From NCBI GenBank assembly GCA_032622095.1, contig CP136067.1, forward strand, positions 180,826,556 to 180,890,555: DNA of 64,000 nt. The letters are read 5' to 3'. Source of the stretch: Siphonodentalium dalli (Eukaryota; Mollusca; Scaphopoda; Gadilida; Siphonodentaliidae). Shown here in pieces: positions 33,291-45,184 of the stretch. A model generated the notes under the pieces. The model was not told where the DNA came from. It saw nothing but the letters and a program-made list of their open reading frames with translations, and searched no databases. Every line of letters starts with the position of its first letter. The stretch's first letter is position 1. A program made the translations under genes and the position numbers.

Positions 33291-34080
33291 TAAATACTCA
33301 TTTACGAGTATACTTCACTTGGATCGAATTATCATCAGAATATTCCCCACCACTTGTATTATCTTGTTCACCTGAATGTCATCTGCTTATATTTCCTAAA
33401 CATATAGGTCATTACAATTTGTACTTTTCGAACTGACGAGCTAATCCATATACCATAGAAGTGTTATAGTATGACGTAGTCAGATCTAGACCTTGTTATA
33501 TAATCACAAATGAATCTCACATCTTTTATGTAATCCACAGAAAAGGAGCTTATTCGAGTGGTAGAATAATTATAAAAGAAGAGAATCGAAAGAGAGAGAG
33601 AGAGGGAGTGGGGAACAGGAACGAGTCAACAGAGGCAACAGCGAGAGGCAGAGGAGCGTAAGACACTACCTCCCATTACACATAACATCAGTATTCTTTC
33701 ACAATTCTTAAAGTGATTTGAAACATTATGTTGGGCTCACAGCGAATAAACTTGCTCAATGCATATATTTCAATATATATTTTTTTTAATTTCCAGCACA
33801 CAAGTTCATTCGGGTTGGGTCTCTATATAGGTTTTTTTTATTCTGAAGGTTCTCTATTCCCAAGGTTTTTATTTCGACGGATCTCAATTATGAAGTGTTG
33901 CTGTTCCGAAGTTTTCTATTATGGGCATATTTATTCAGAAATGCATCAAAATTTGCATGCTACCCCCCCCCCAAACCACACATGGATTTAACTATACTAT
34001 TACAATGTACATTATAGTATTATCATAGTACATTAACGCACCCCATTCTAATTTCCAATTGTTCCAGATTTTGGTTTATA
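33291..34080. other. Intergenic with purine-rich microsatellite
   Basis: A GAGA-rich tract lies at about 33585-33660 and a run of 9 C at about 33963. The 87-codon frame at 33728-33991 shows no motif and overlaps AT-rich DNA. Confidence 0.4.
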
Positions 34081-34081
34081 A

Positions 34082-35600
34082 AGGTACTCAATCCGATTCG
34101 ATAGTCCCCATATAATCAGTTTCCAACAAAAACAACATTTTTTTAAATGCCTCTTCAGTTATCAGAATTAACTGCCCAAAAAATAATGCCAACCAATGAA
34201 ATATGGCCGGATTGTCAATATATCTAATGCCAAAGCCACTTGATTTTAGAGTTATCCATCTTCATCCGCAATTTGGTCCGAGACCATCGGTTTGACGACT
34301 TTTTACCAGGCCACCAATAATGCTGAATTGGTCATTGTCGCATGGTTTCAAGCAAAAAGACACACATGATCTCTTAAACGTGCAAAAAGACACCCAGGGT
34401 GTTCCAAACCAGGATCTCAAACTCTCACCAAACAACAGGAATTTAGATTAGTGAGTCGTCTGCTATTTATTAAAGGTACTCAATCCAATTAGACGCTCCT
34501 AAATTACTATTTCTTTGGCTTTGGGGGTAAAACATATTTTATTCGAGTCGAGGAACCCACCCATCAAAGCTCAGAGTGATCAGATATCGATTTTTGAAGT
34601 TTGTTAATTTTTGGAGATGTGGACCAGAACCACGTGCTCAAACGGACAAATTGCAGTTGTAAGTTGGATAACTCGAAAATCAAGTGGTTACTATTAACAA
34701 TAATAACCACTTGATTTTAAAGTTATCCATCTTACACCCGCAATTTGTCTGTTTGAGCACATGCTGCCAGTCAGACTCAAAGCGGACGGTATATGGATGC
34801 CCATTTAAATTATGTTGATATTTCACTCTGATCCCAGACAAATAATTATTATAATAATATTAATAAACAGCAGATGACTAATGTAAATTCCCATTGTTTG
34901 GTGAGCCTTTGAGTTCCTGGCTGTTTTCTTGCATGCTTGTGACATCCTGGGTGTCTTTTTGCTCGAAACCATGTGACAATGACCAATACATTTTTTTCAA
35001 AAATTGATATCTGATCACTCTGAGCTTTGATGGGTGGGTTCCTCGGCTCAAATAAAATATGTTTATCCCTGTGGCCAAAGAAATAGTAATATTGGAACTT
35101 TAATCGGATTATGCATCTTTAATAGCAGGAAGACAGAATAGGTTTAAAGATGCATTATCCGAATTAACACTCCCAAATTACAATTTTTTTGGCTGCGGGG
35201 GTAACAAATATTTGATTTGAGTCGAGGGAATCCACCCATCGAAGCTCAGAATGATCAGATATCCATTTTTGAAATTTGTTATTTCTCAAGATGTGTAGCT
35301 ATTGGTGGCCTGGAAAAAAATTGACAAGGCGACTGTCTCTGACAAAATGTAGGATGAAGATGGATAAATCTAAAATAAAGTGGGTTTGGATATTAGATAT
35401 TTGACAATCCAGCCATATTTTGTTGAACAAAAATGTTGATAAATAACACGTTTTGTGCAATTTGATACCATAGTTGACTGTGGTTAGTATTATTTTTGGG
35501 CAATTAATCGATTCTGATAACTGAAGCGATATTTAAAAAAATGTTGTTGTTGTTGGAATCTGATGAAATGGGAACAATCGAATCATATGCAGTACCTTAA
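34082..35600. mobile_element. Inverted-terminus repeat complex (family C)
   Basis: The outer ends are inverted: GGTACTCAATCCGATTCGAT.. CAACAAAAACAACATTTTTT.. CTTCAGTTATCAGAAT on the left pairs with 35505-35596. Inside, a block (TTTCTTTGGCTTTGGGGGTA.. CATCAAAGCTCAGAGTGATC) at 34515-34610 is inverted at 34985-35095 and repeated directly at 35190-35290. AAAGATGCATTATCCGA / TCGGATTATGCATCTTT termini meet back to back at 35100-35150. Single copies occur at 47255-47625 and 58545-58940. Confidence 0.7.
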
Positions 35601-35760
35601 CCCTTTCAGTGCCAGGTCCGATTTTTGTATCAACCCATATACCCTGTGCCAATGCATTCTCTTATATATGCGAGTCGACCATAGGTCGACTCGCATATAT
35701 AAGAGAATGCATTGACCTAACAATTTTTCATCATTTGTTATTATTTTATTATGAAAACAT
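35601..35760. mobile_element. Truncated piggyBac-like MITE end with hairpin
   Basis: TTAA (35597-35600) followed by CCCTTTCAGTGCC matches the left termini of the elements at 61257 and 62040. It is followed by a near-perfect hairpin (35648-35716: GCATTCTCTTATATATGCGA with its inverse, centre ACCATAGGT). No right terminus with AAAGGGTTAA is seen, so the copy is truncated at about 35760. Confidence 0.65.
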
Positions 35761-35799
35761 GGTGACTGCATGACTGAACAGAATAAGGGATATAGCTGG

Positions 35800-38150
35800 T
35801 GGACCCGACTTCGTCCGGGCTGTTTCCCCTCTGCTTTTCGGCGAATTGTGCAATTTGACATTGAATTGTCCATTTTGAAGGTCAAGGTCAGGTGGGGTCA
35901 CGATTTGACCCGTCCAAAACACTGCGCGGACAAAAGTACCCGACAAAAGTACCCGTCGAAATCCATCCGGTTTTACCCGATTTGACCTTGAATTGGTCCG
36001 GGCTGTTTCCGCTCTGCTTTTCGGCGAATTGCGCAATTTGACCTTGAATTGTCCATTTTGAAGGTCAAGGTGAGGTGGAGTCACGATTTGACCGGTCCAA
36101 AACACTGCCCCGACAAAAGTACCCGACAAAAGTACCCGTCGAAATCCATCCGGTTTTACCCGATTTGACCTCGAATTGATCATTTTGAAGGTCAAGTCGG
36201 GGTCACGACTCGACCCGTCCAAAACACTCAGTGGACAAAAGTAACCCCACGTATCAAATTTCGTCGAAATCCCATCAAAATTCGCGATTTGACCTTGAAT
36301 TGACCCGATTTCAAGGTCAAGGTCACGTCGCACGGGCAAATGAATAGGCTTACGACACTCCCCATACGAAAGTATCCCTAGACACTATTTTTTATCGAAA
36401 TCCCGTGATACTCGGGCGTTTGACCTTGAAATGACCCGATTTCAAGGTCAAGGTCACGTCGCACGGGCAAATTAACAGGCCCATGCCACTCCACAGCCGA
36501 AAGTACCCCCACATACCAACTTTCATCGAAATCGGTTTGGTCGTTTTCGAGTCCATCGCGAACACACAGACAGACAGACACACAGATCTTCCAAAAATAT
36601 ATAATAGACTAGCCGATGAGCCCGACGTTGTCCGGGCTATTCAAAAACCAAATTTCAAGTCGATAGCTCTACCCGTTTCCGAGATCTGGTCTGCGCATGC
36701 GCTGCACGGGCTCGCCAATACGACGTTGACGACCGCCTGGTCAAACTACATACACGTACCAAGTTTCGTCCCGATCGGTCAACCCGTTTTCGATTGTATA
36801 AATGACATACATACAGACAGACAGACAGACAGAGGTCTTAAAAATATATAGGAGACTAGCTGATGAGCCCGACGTTGTCCGGGCTATTCAAAAACCAAAT
36901 TTCAAGTCGATAGCTCCACCCGTTTCCGAGATCTGGTCTGCGCATGCGCGAAGCTGGCGTCGCACGGACTCGGCGACCCGATAAAATTCGTATCCGGGGC
37001 AAGATACATTCACATAGCAAATTTCAAGTCAATAGCTCCACCCGTTTCCGAGATCTCGTCTGCGCATATGAAAGACAGCACAACACGCATTTTTTGTTTT
37101 TCATGAATTAATTCATGGTACCCGTCCCTCAAAGATGGATCCGATGAAAAATTCCCCTGTTCCTAGGACATATATGACACAACAACCAATTCTGCCTTTT
37201 TAATCGAGATAATTGCATTCCGCGTTTCGTTTTGCATCCGTATTTTACGCATGGGTAGCCGTTTAGCAGCTTCGATTGTAATAAAGAGCGTTAATCCTTA
37301 ACACCTCCGAATATGGTAATATAAAGATCGTTGATGCCTTAACCCCCGAAGTGGCGTTTGCGGTGATTTTGATGATTGGGAGTGGAGAATCGGTGCTCAG
37401 AGCTTGTCCAAAATGCGACGTCGACGATTCCCGTGGGTTTTTACACTTATATACGAAATTTGGTCTCGATCGGTCAACCCGTTTTCGATTCTATAAAGGA
37501 CATACAGACAGACAGAGGTCTTCCAAATATATATGAGACTAGCAGGTGGAACAGACTTCGTCCGGGCTGTTTCCCCTCTGCTTTTCGGCGATTTGACCTT
37601 GAATTGTCCATTTTGAAGGTCAAGGTCAGGTGGGGTAACGATTTGACCCGTCCAAAACACTGCCCGGACAAAAGTACCCGACAAAAGTACCCGTCGAAAT
37701 CCATCCGGTTTTACCCGATTTGACCTTGAATTGATCATTTTGAATGTCAAGGTCAGGTCGGGGTTACGACTCGACCTGTCCAAAACACTCAGTGGACAAA
37801 AGTAACCCTACGTATCAAATTTCGTCGAAATCCCATCAAAATTCGCGATTTGACCTTGAATTGACCCGATTTCAAGGTCAATGTCACGTCGCACGGGGAA
37901 ACGAATAGGCTTACGGCACTCCCCATACGAAAGTATCCCTAGACACTAATTTTCATCGAAATCCCGTGATACTCGGGCGTTTGACCTTGAAATGACCCGA
38001 TTTCAAGGTCAAGGTCACATCGCACAGGCAAATTAACAGGCCCATGCCACTCCACGGCCGAAAGTACCACCACGTACCAAGTTTCATCGAAATCGGCTCG
38101 GCCATTTTAGAGTCCACCACGAACACACAGACAGACACAAACACACACCC
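35800..38150. repeat. Repeat block rich in TCAAGGTCA motifs
   Basis: Two long direct copies (about 35810-36600 and 37545-38160) share GGCTGTTTCCSCTCTGCTTT, TTGACCTTGAATTG, GACAAAAGTACCCG and TTTCAAGGTCAAGGTCACG. Each ends in a CAGACAGACA tract and AATATATAATAGACTAG. Between them (36600-37500) are further units: GATGAGCCCGACGTTGTCCG, ACCGTTTCCGAGATCTG and CCCGATCGGTCAACCCG. ORFs across it on both strands are by-products of the repeats. Confidence 0.75.
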
Positions 38151-38164
38151 AGATTTTCCAAAAT

Positions 38165-38935
38165 ATATAATAGACTAGCCGATGAGCCCGACGTTGTCCG
38201 GGCTATTCAAAAACCAAATTTCGTATCCGGGTCAAGATACATTCACATAGCAAATTTCAAGTCGATAGCTCCACCTGTTTCCGAGATCTCGTCTGCGCAT
38301 GCGCGAAGCTGGCGTCGCACGGGCTCGGCGATCCGATAAAATTCGTATCCGGGTCAAGATACATTCACATAGCAAATTTCAAGTCGATAGCTCCACCTGT
38401 TTCTGAGATCTCGTCTGCGCATGCGCGAAGCTGGCGTCGCACGGGCTCGGCAACCCGATAAAATTCGTATCCGGGTCAAGATACATTCACATAGCAAATT
38501 TCAAGTCGATAGCTCCACCTGTTTCCGAGATCTCGTCTGCGCATGCGCGAAGCTGGCGTCGCACGGGATCGGCGATCCGATAAAATTCGTATCCGGGTCA
38601 AGATACATTCACATAGCAAATTTCAAGTCGATAGCTCCACCCGTTTCCTAGAACTGGTCTGCGCATGCGCGAAGCTGGCGTCGCACGGGCTCGGCGACCC
38701 GATAAAATTTGTATCCGGAGCAAGATACATTCACATAGCAAATTTCAAGTCGATAGCTCCACCCGTTTCCGAGATCTTGTCTGCGCATGCGCGAAGCGGG
38801 CGCCGCACGGGCTCGCCAATACGACAACGTCAACCGCCTGGTCAAACTACACACACGTACCAAGTTTCGTCCCGATCGGTTGAGAATCGTGACATACAGA
38901 CAGACAGACAAACAGAGGTCTTCAAAATATATATG
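38165..38935. repeat. 122-bp tandem array, five copies
   Basis: The marker TGCGCATGCGCGAAGC recurs at 38295, 38417, 38539, 38661 and 38783, exactly 122 bp apart. The unit continues GCACGGGCTCGGCGACCCGA, TTCGTATCCGGGTCAAGATA, AAATTTCAAGTCGATAGCTC. It begins with the GATGAGCCCGACGTTGTCCG module and ends with CCCGATCGGTTGAG.. CAGACAGACAGACA, so the array is an expansion inside one member of the 36.6-kb family. Confidence 0.9.
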
Positions 38936-39684
38936 AGATGAAAGTTGTTATTTCTCTTCTTAAACTTATTTGTTTTTTTGTTATTTTGTATGATTGCTAC
39001 CTGCATTACCAATTGTTTGTTTATACACTTTTGTATAATATAAAATATGACCAACCACATTTGTCTCAATCATTCCGACAGTGTTACTTGCCCCAATGTT
39101 TGGGTTAAAGTGATGTGGAACTGGAACTCTCCCCTGGGGTGATGGGGATACCGAATTTGGAGCAGTTGAGTTTATGTCTATTCATTGTTGCAATTCTTCA
39201 GGGACGTGGCTCGAGGGAGGGGTTTCCACCATGATATTTCCAAATGAGTTTCATGTCTTTCAATGGGCATGGCACTTGACCCGAGAAATAATTGAGTGGG
39301 ACCATCTAATGAAATAGAAGTTGCCATTTGTTTTTAATTTCAATAACAAAAGATATATTTTTTACATTTTAAACTCAACTTGGCCCACAGCAAACATTTT
39401 TTTACCCGATTGATCCCGAACATCATATGGCTCTCTGGGTTGACTTCGAGTATTAAACATTTCAAGTTTCACTCGCACAACTAAAATGTATGACATTAAT
39501 TATTATGTACCAGGGGATTGCCAGTCAAAAATGGCGAGTCTATACATGCTCTTTTTTACGTTTTGGTGTGCATTTTTTATCGTTTTCATAGCTTAATGAG
39601 ACAAAATTTAATTTAACCTTTCAGGAATTTTATACCCACCCACCCTGACTTTGAATACAATGTATACTTTCTTTAAGAAAAATG
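38936..39684. other. Intergenic, nothing recognised
   Basis: No gene or structured repeat seen. Confidence 0.4.
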
Positions 39685-40322
39685 AAAGTGTCAATGACAC
39701 TGTAGCTCAACTTGGAAAGGGAATAATTTTATGTGTTAAAGTCAATGGAGTGATTAGGAATGTGGATAGTTGAAAGGCCTAGTTATGCAAAGAGTAAAAT
39801 CTAAGATGGCCACTGGCAGCCATGTTTTTTTGCCAAATGACCCCAAAAAGACTCGTTCCCATTTACATGTCATTATTAACATCCACTACAAATTTCATGA
39901 TGATCTGACAAATGATACGACCTGTAGCCTGTGTCAAATGATTTAGTCATGCAAAGAGTAAAATCCAAGATGGCTGCTGGCAGCCATGTTTTTTGGCCAA
40001 ATGACTCCAAAATGAATAATTCCCATCTACATGTCATTGTTAACATCCGTAACAAATTTCATGAAGATCTGACCAAAGCTACGACCTGTAGGCAGCGCCA
40101 AAGGATTTAGTCATGCAAAGATATAATCCAAGATGGCTTCTGGTGGCCATTTTTTTTGGCCGAATGACCCCAAAATGACTCGTTCCCATCTACATGTCAA
40201 TATTAACATCCATGACAAATTTCATGATGATCAGACGAGCAGTATGACCTGTAGCCTGTGCCAATCAATTGAATTTTGAAATCCAAAATGGCCGCTGGTG
40301 GCCATGTTTTTTGCCGAATAAC

Positions 40323-42245
40323 CAGGGGGGGCCGGAAAAAAACTGCAGACACAGGGTGGAAAAAACTGTTTTCTTCGGTTTGGGTACCCCCCCCCCCCCC
40401 AAACAGCAAAAACTGCAGTTTTTTTCCACTGACCATTTGCCCACCCCCCCCCCCCCCAGAAAAATCAAATCTACCCCAGCCGGACAACAAACTCGGTTTG
40501 ACCGGAAACCGAAAAAAACACCAGAGCATACAATTCACGAGAAGGTGCTTGGTAACTTAGTTTAGATTATTACACTGATTATTATGACTAAAATGGTCAT
40601 TGTCTACCAGTAGAGCGCAGATTTGTACCTCGTGATGTCATGACATGTACAAACATGTATATTGGTGATCGCAACGCTTTGTATGCAATTTAAAAAATGT
40701 CAACTAGTCATTACCTCGACTTTGAAAAAGATGCAAATGAGATGAGTGAGATACCAGCATATAACTGTTTTCTGATACCATTGGAGGAGAAATTGTTTAA
40801 TACATGGGATAGTTCTGCAGTAAAAATTTGCCAGATAAGTGATCGCAGGGTAGAATTCTGCATTCGACCGCTTTTTGCCGCCGGTCCGGTCCACTATTTT
40901 ACTTCAGTTATAATAAACTATCGCGAATATTATTGCGTATTTGCCGTCATATCAATTAGCAACGATGTATTAACGCATTCAAGTGGTTAATATCTATTAA
41001 AAGTTTGATGCCATGAAAACAATGTATAGATGTACTTTGTACACGTCACTGTCCGTATAATGTATTAGTGTAACACTGGCCAACACTATGTAGCACCCTA
41101 TCAATGCGACAAACATGCAACTGAATGAGTATGGAACTATTTGTCATAAACATTGTAACATGGCATCAACTAATCAATTTGGATGGATATCGAATCGAGT
41201 ATTCTATTGTTTTTCACAGTTATAATTATCGAAGAAACATGCAAACCACATTACATAGTACATACACAAGACAGTCACATTAATCCAATAGTAGTTGTAC
41301 TTAGGTATATAACTGTAATTGTCAGGACTATACAATCAGCCATCACAATCTCCAAGACTCCAATATTAATGTAGTAGTCATATTAGTACACATTTGTATA
41401 ATTGTCATCAGTATAGTTATTTCGTTTAAATTTCAATTTAATGAAAATAGGTATGATACGAATCATGCACACGATCAGTTGAGTGCCATGTTAGATTGGT
41501 TATAACACATTCTGGCCCTAGCTATATATCTGTCCAATGCATTTAATTAGTGCATGTTCGCATTACTAGAAATACTATTATTGTGCATCGTTCCCAGTAT
41601 ATCCCACCAGAGACAGACAATGATGCATACAATTGGCAAACAATGTAAGTTTTAACATATATGGACTCATTGCAATCCACTGCACTCAGTAACCTTATAG
41701 TTTGTACTATACAGAGTAAAAACTTTGAGAAAACAGAGAATTCATTAACATATAGCCTATTATAGGTGGACCGGACCGTTTTGGACCGGTCCAGGCATGT
41801 GTACCGGACCAGAATGGCCTGAACCGGACCGGACTGGACCGCCTTGGCAGTGGACCAGACCACCCAAGGTGGTCCGGTCCGGATCACAAATTCGACTGGT
41901 AGACACTGACATAGTCGGCATTATTAAGAGGGTTAATGGGGTCAATATCACATGTAAACCAAGACAGTGGTTATCCAAAATTGTTTTAGGTGGATTATAC
42001 TACTCATGTATATATGATTTGGATATTAAGGTTAATCCATATTCTATAAAATGAGAGAAAATTGAAGTTGTGAGTCTGAAAATACATATATGGAAAAAAA
42101 TTACATGCAATTTTTTTCCCACAACCCCCCCCCCCCCCCCCCCTAAATGAATAAGGAAAAAATTTACGTGTAAATTTTTTACGCCTAGGTACCCCCCCAC
42201 CCCCCGGTACGTTGTGTCCCACAGTTTTTTTCCGGCCCCCCCCTG
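40323..42245. mobile_element. hAT-like non-autonomous element with poly-C termini
   Basis: Termini CAGGGGGGGCCGGAAAAAAA and its inverse (TTTTTTTCCGGCC plus CCCCCCTG) are bordered by GAATAAC on both sides (40316-40322 and 42246-42252), extendable to the 8-mer GAATAACC if the C is shared. The duplicated bases fall inside a module whose uninterrupted relatives read GCCGAATGACCCC, so the insertion is clean. CAGGG-type ends with 7-8-bp duplications point to hAT. Inner C-runs at about 40388, 40445, 42124 and 42190 are also arranged symmetrically. No transposase. The 97-codon frame at 40697-40990 has no motif. Confidence 0.7.
41292..41886. repeat. 595-bp repeat with GGACC-rich end, copy 1
   Basis: The same sequence occurs inverted at 62969-63585: CTTAGGTATATAACTG.. 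GATTGGTTATAACACATTCT.. CAGTAACCTTATAGTTTG.. TATAGCCTATTATAGGTGGA, then a GC-rich block of overlapping GGACCGG/CCGGTCC words (41763-41886). This copy sits inside the hAT-like element; the other stands alone. Confidence 0.85.
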
Positions 42246-43372
42246 GAATAACCCCAAAATAACTCGTTCCCATCTACATGACAATGTCAACATTCATGAC
42301 AAATTTCATAAAGATCGGACCAAAGGTAAGACCTGTAGCCCGTGCTAATGGATTGAATTTTGAAATCCAATGGCCGCTGGTGGCCATGTTGTTTGTCCGA
42401 ATGACCCGAAAATGACTCGTTCCCATCTACATTCCAATTTCAACAGCCATGACAAATTTCATGATGATCAGACTAAAGGTACGACCTGTAGCCCGTGCTA
42501 AAGGATTTAGTCATACAAAGAGTAAAATCCAATATGGCTGCTGGCGGCCATGTTTTTTTGCCGAATGAGCCCAAAATCACTCGTTCCCATCTACATGTCA
42601 TTGTTAACATCCATGACATATTTTATGATGATCAGACCAAAGGTACGACCTGTAGCCCGTGCTAATGGATTGAATTTTGAAATCCAATGGCCGCTGGTGG
42701 TCATGTTGTTTGTCCGAATGACCCGAAAATGACTCGTTCCCATCTACATTCCAATTTCAACAGCCATGACAAATTTCATGATGATCAGACTAAAGGTACG
42801 ACCTGTAGCCCGTGCTAAAGGATTTAGTCATACAAAGAGTAAAATCCAAAATGGCTGCTGGTGGCCATGTTTTTTTGCTGAATGACCCCAAAATGACTCG
42901 TTCCCATCTACATGTCATTACTAACATCCATGACAAATTTCATGATGATCAGACGAGCAGTATGACCTGTAGCCTGTGCCAATCAATTGGCTGCCGGTGG
43001 CCATGTTTTTTGGCCGAACAACCTCAAAATTACTCGTTCCCATCTACATGTCAATATTAACATCCATGACAAATTTCATGATGATCAGACGAACAGTACG
43101 ACCTGCAGCCTGTGCTAATGGATTGAATATTGAAATCCAAGATGGCCACTGGCGGCCATGTTTTTTTCACTAATGAACCCAAAATGACTCATTCCCATCT
43201 ACATGTCAATGTCAACAGCTATGACAAATTTAATAATGATCCGACCAACGGTACGACCTGTAGCCCATGCTAAAGGAAATTGTTGAGGCATCACGCACAC
43301 ACACACGCACGACGGACGACAAAGCCATGGCAATAGCTCAAACTTTACAAAGTAAAGTTGAGCTAAAAATAG

Positions 43373-44288
43373 GTGTCACCGATAATGATGTAACTGTGCC
43401 ACTCCTGATCTGAATGTGGCTTTTCTGAGTTTATACGATTCTGCTGAACACCAGTGAACTGCCGTTCTTTTCAAATGGGATTTTGAACTGATGACGGGTA
43501 GTCAAACTGTGTCCTGGAGCCGTTTTAAGTATAATCACTCAATTACACATCCCATGCACAACCTCCAACCAATTTACTTCGTTTTAATTGAGTTACAATG
43601 AGCTCAATCAAATCTGCTGATCTGCATTTTAGTATGTAAACTGCTGATCAGCAGCTGATCAGCAACTTTGGGTTTTCAGGCACTTGACACATTACGAAGG
43701 AAAAAAGATCGTATGTATGGCCTTTGGGAAACATATTCTATTGCAGAGTTTCTTTCAGCATTGTGAAATTTGGCGAACAACAGGATGTGGTCCAAATTTG
43801 GGCTCAATTGGATGTGTGGGTAAAAAGTTGTAAACTGTGACACAGTTACAGATGATAGTTTTTATATACATGGATCCTCTCCCCATGTTGAGCTACGGTG
43901 TCATTGCCAATTTCATTTCTTGCTCATATTGGCTGCGCTGAGGTCATTTTAACTTTAATGCGTTTGTCCACCTACCGGGTGACAAAAATATGGTCCCAAC
44001 ATTTGCCCCAAGTGAAAACCCCAATTTTAATGACTCCATAAAAATTCATCACTAAAAAGAATAGTAAAAACAAACAACACTAGATTCATATCATAATAAT
44101 TTATATAGCACAATTTCATAAATACATTTTCATCACATTCATCCCACATTCAAGAAATGTATGTAGCTGAATATTTCACCTCAAGCAGGACAACAAAGAC
44201 TCAGTCCCTTTGAAAAATAAATCTATTAACCACATACTCCAATGGCACAACGTAATCAACTACTCATGTGGCTACATGGCCCCCTACC
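43373..44288. other. Intergenic, nothing recognised
   Basis: No gene or structured repeat seen. A short CTGCTGATCAGCAGCTGATCAGCA self-complementary patch lies at about 43640-43665. Confidence 0.4.
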
Positions 44289-44412
44289 AAGCCTGAAAAT
44301 AGTGTGCCTGTCATTTGCAGAATGAGGTCCCCAGAGGGTGAATTTAGTGATGCTATCATGCACAGCAGGCTGGCATCACCAAATATACCCTCTGGGGACC
44401 TCATTCTGCTTA
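44289..44412. mobile_element. Single-hairpin relic of the hAT-like MITE family
   Basis: It begins AAGCCTGAAAATAGTGTGCC and CTGTCATTTGCAGAATGAGG, then one hairpin (GTCCCCAGAGGGTGAATTTA.. with its inverse ..ACCCTCTGGGGACCTCATTC). The second hairpin and right terminus present in the copies at 58272, 60199 and 61727 are missing. A lone arm (CAGAATGAGGCTACCAGAGG) also lies at 44609-44655. Confidence 0.75.
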
Positions 44413-45184
44413 AGCATCATCTTCTGGGAAGTATCTATAGTCTCATTTTAACATCACTTTTAGTTACTTTTTCCCCTTCTGGGAAGTTTCTATATACCGG
44501 TACATGTACACTAATTTGCAAAAGATAAAATGTATAATCAAGGTGACTCATGGGTGAACATCACCAACATCAATATGATCCTTGGTTTCCCATAGCAGTT
44601 TAGGCCTAAACAGAATGAGGCTACCAGAGGGTGAATTTGGTGATGCTAGCCCACTGTGAATTATTTGAGTATAACATTAATGAATATTGATCAGTGAAAA
44701 TGCGATAATTTGTTGAGTATATAAGAGTGTGTTACATGACTATTTTCCCATTTGTTTTTTCTGCTTCATACCAAGACTACAATAACATGACATTGATTAC
44801 AAGGGCAGAAAATGTGACAATAATAGTGTTTGTTTCCTTTTTAAATTAGTCATCAGAGACCGCAAATCAAGTTGGAGGACATTGCATTGAAAACAATGTT
44901 GATTGCATATAAAATCAGCAAGGGATTCCCTGCGAAACAAAATTTAACAAATTTTATAGGCTAAGACTACCTTAACCTTTTTAATGAACAAATGTTCTGT
45001 ATGAAATTCATAGTTTATATTTGTATTTGTCAACATGATTAATTATTATGCCTGTCATACCATAAAATCTAAATTCAGAAATAGTTAGAATATTCCTAAA
45101 TTTATCAACAATTTTTCCAATGACTATCACAAGTCTGGCTTTGACTGTTAAGCATGTTTACATATGTTTGGACTCAATTGGCCT
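44413..45184 (-). other. Likely COPA 3' untranslated / downstream region
   Basis: Lies downstream of the COPA stop codon on the minus strand. A possible ATTAAA polyadenylation signal (plus-strand TTTAAT) is at about 44991. The transcript end cannot be fixed from sequence alone. No other gene is seen. Confidence 0.35.

Larger units (their letters stand above)
39685..43372 (+). mobile_element. Helentron/pearl-like modular element, split by an insertion
   Basis: The left end has the small hairpin AGTGTCAATGACACT and then TGTAGCTCAACTTG. The right end (43332-43366) is ATAGCTCAAACTTTAC-AAA-GTAAAGTTGAGCTA, a stem-loop whose arm also complements the left-end TAGCTCAACTT. In between are about eight modules of 130-160 bp (CCAAGATGGCTGCTGG, CCATGTTTTTTGCC, GACTCGTTCCCATCTACATG, AACATCCATGACAAATTTCA, CGACCTGTAGCC). 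Short inverted subterminal repeats plus a 3' hairpin plus a tandem core is the layout of non-autonomous Helentrons, including bivalve pearl elements; assignment is inference. A shorter relative is at 46268. The insertion at 40323-42245 lies inside one module. Confidence 0.6.

Noticed and set aside
35749-36339. 196-codon minus-strand ORF and several overlapping frames around 36-38 kb
   Set aside because: They traverse direct copies of a non-coding repeat and show only repeat-encoded peptides (for example RVLLSGTFV).
40697-40990. 97-codon ORF in the poly-C hAT-like element
   Set aside because: Complex-looking peptide, but no domain or splice context; could be chance. Kept only as a note.
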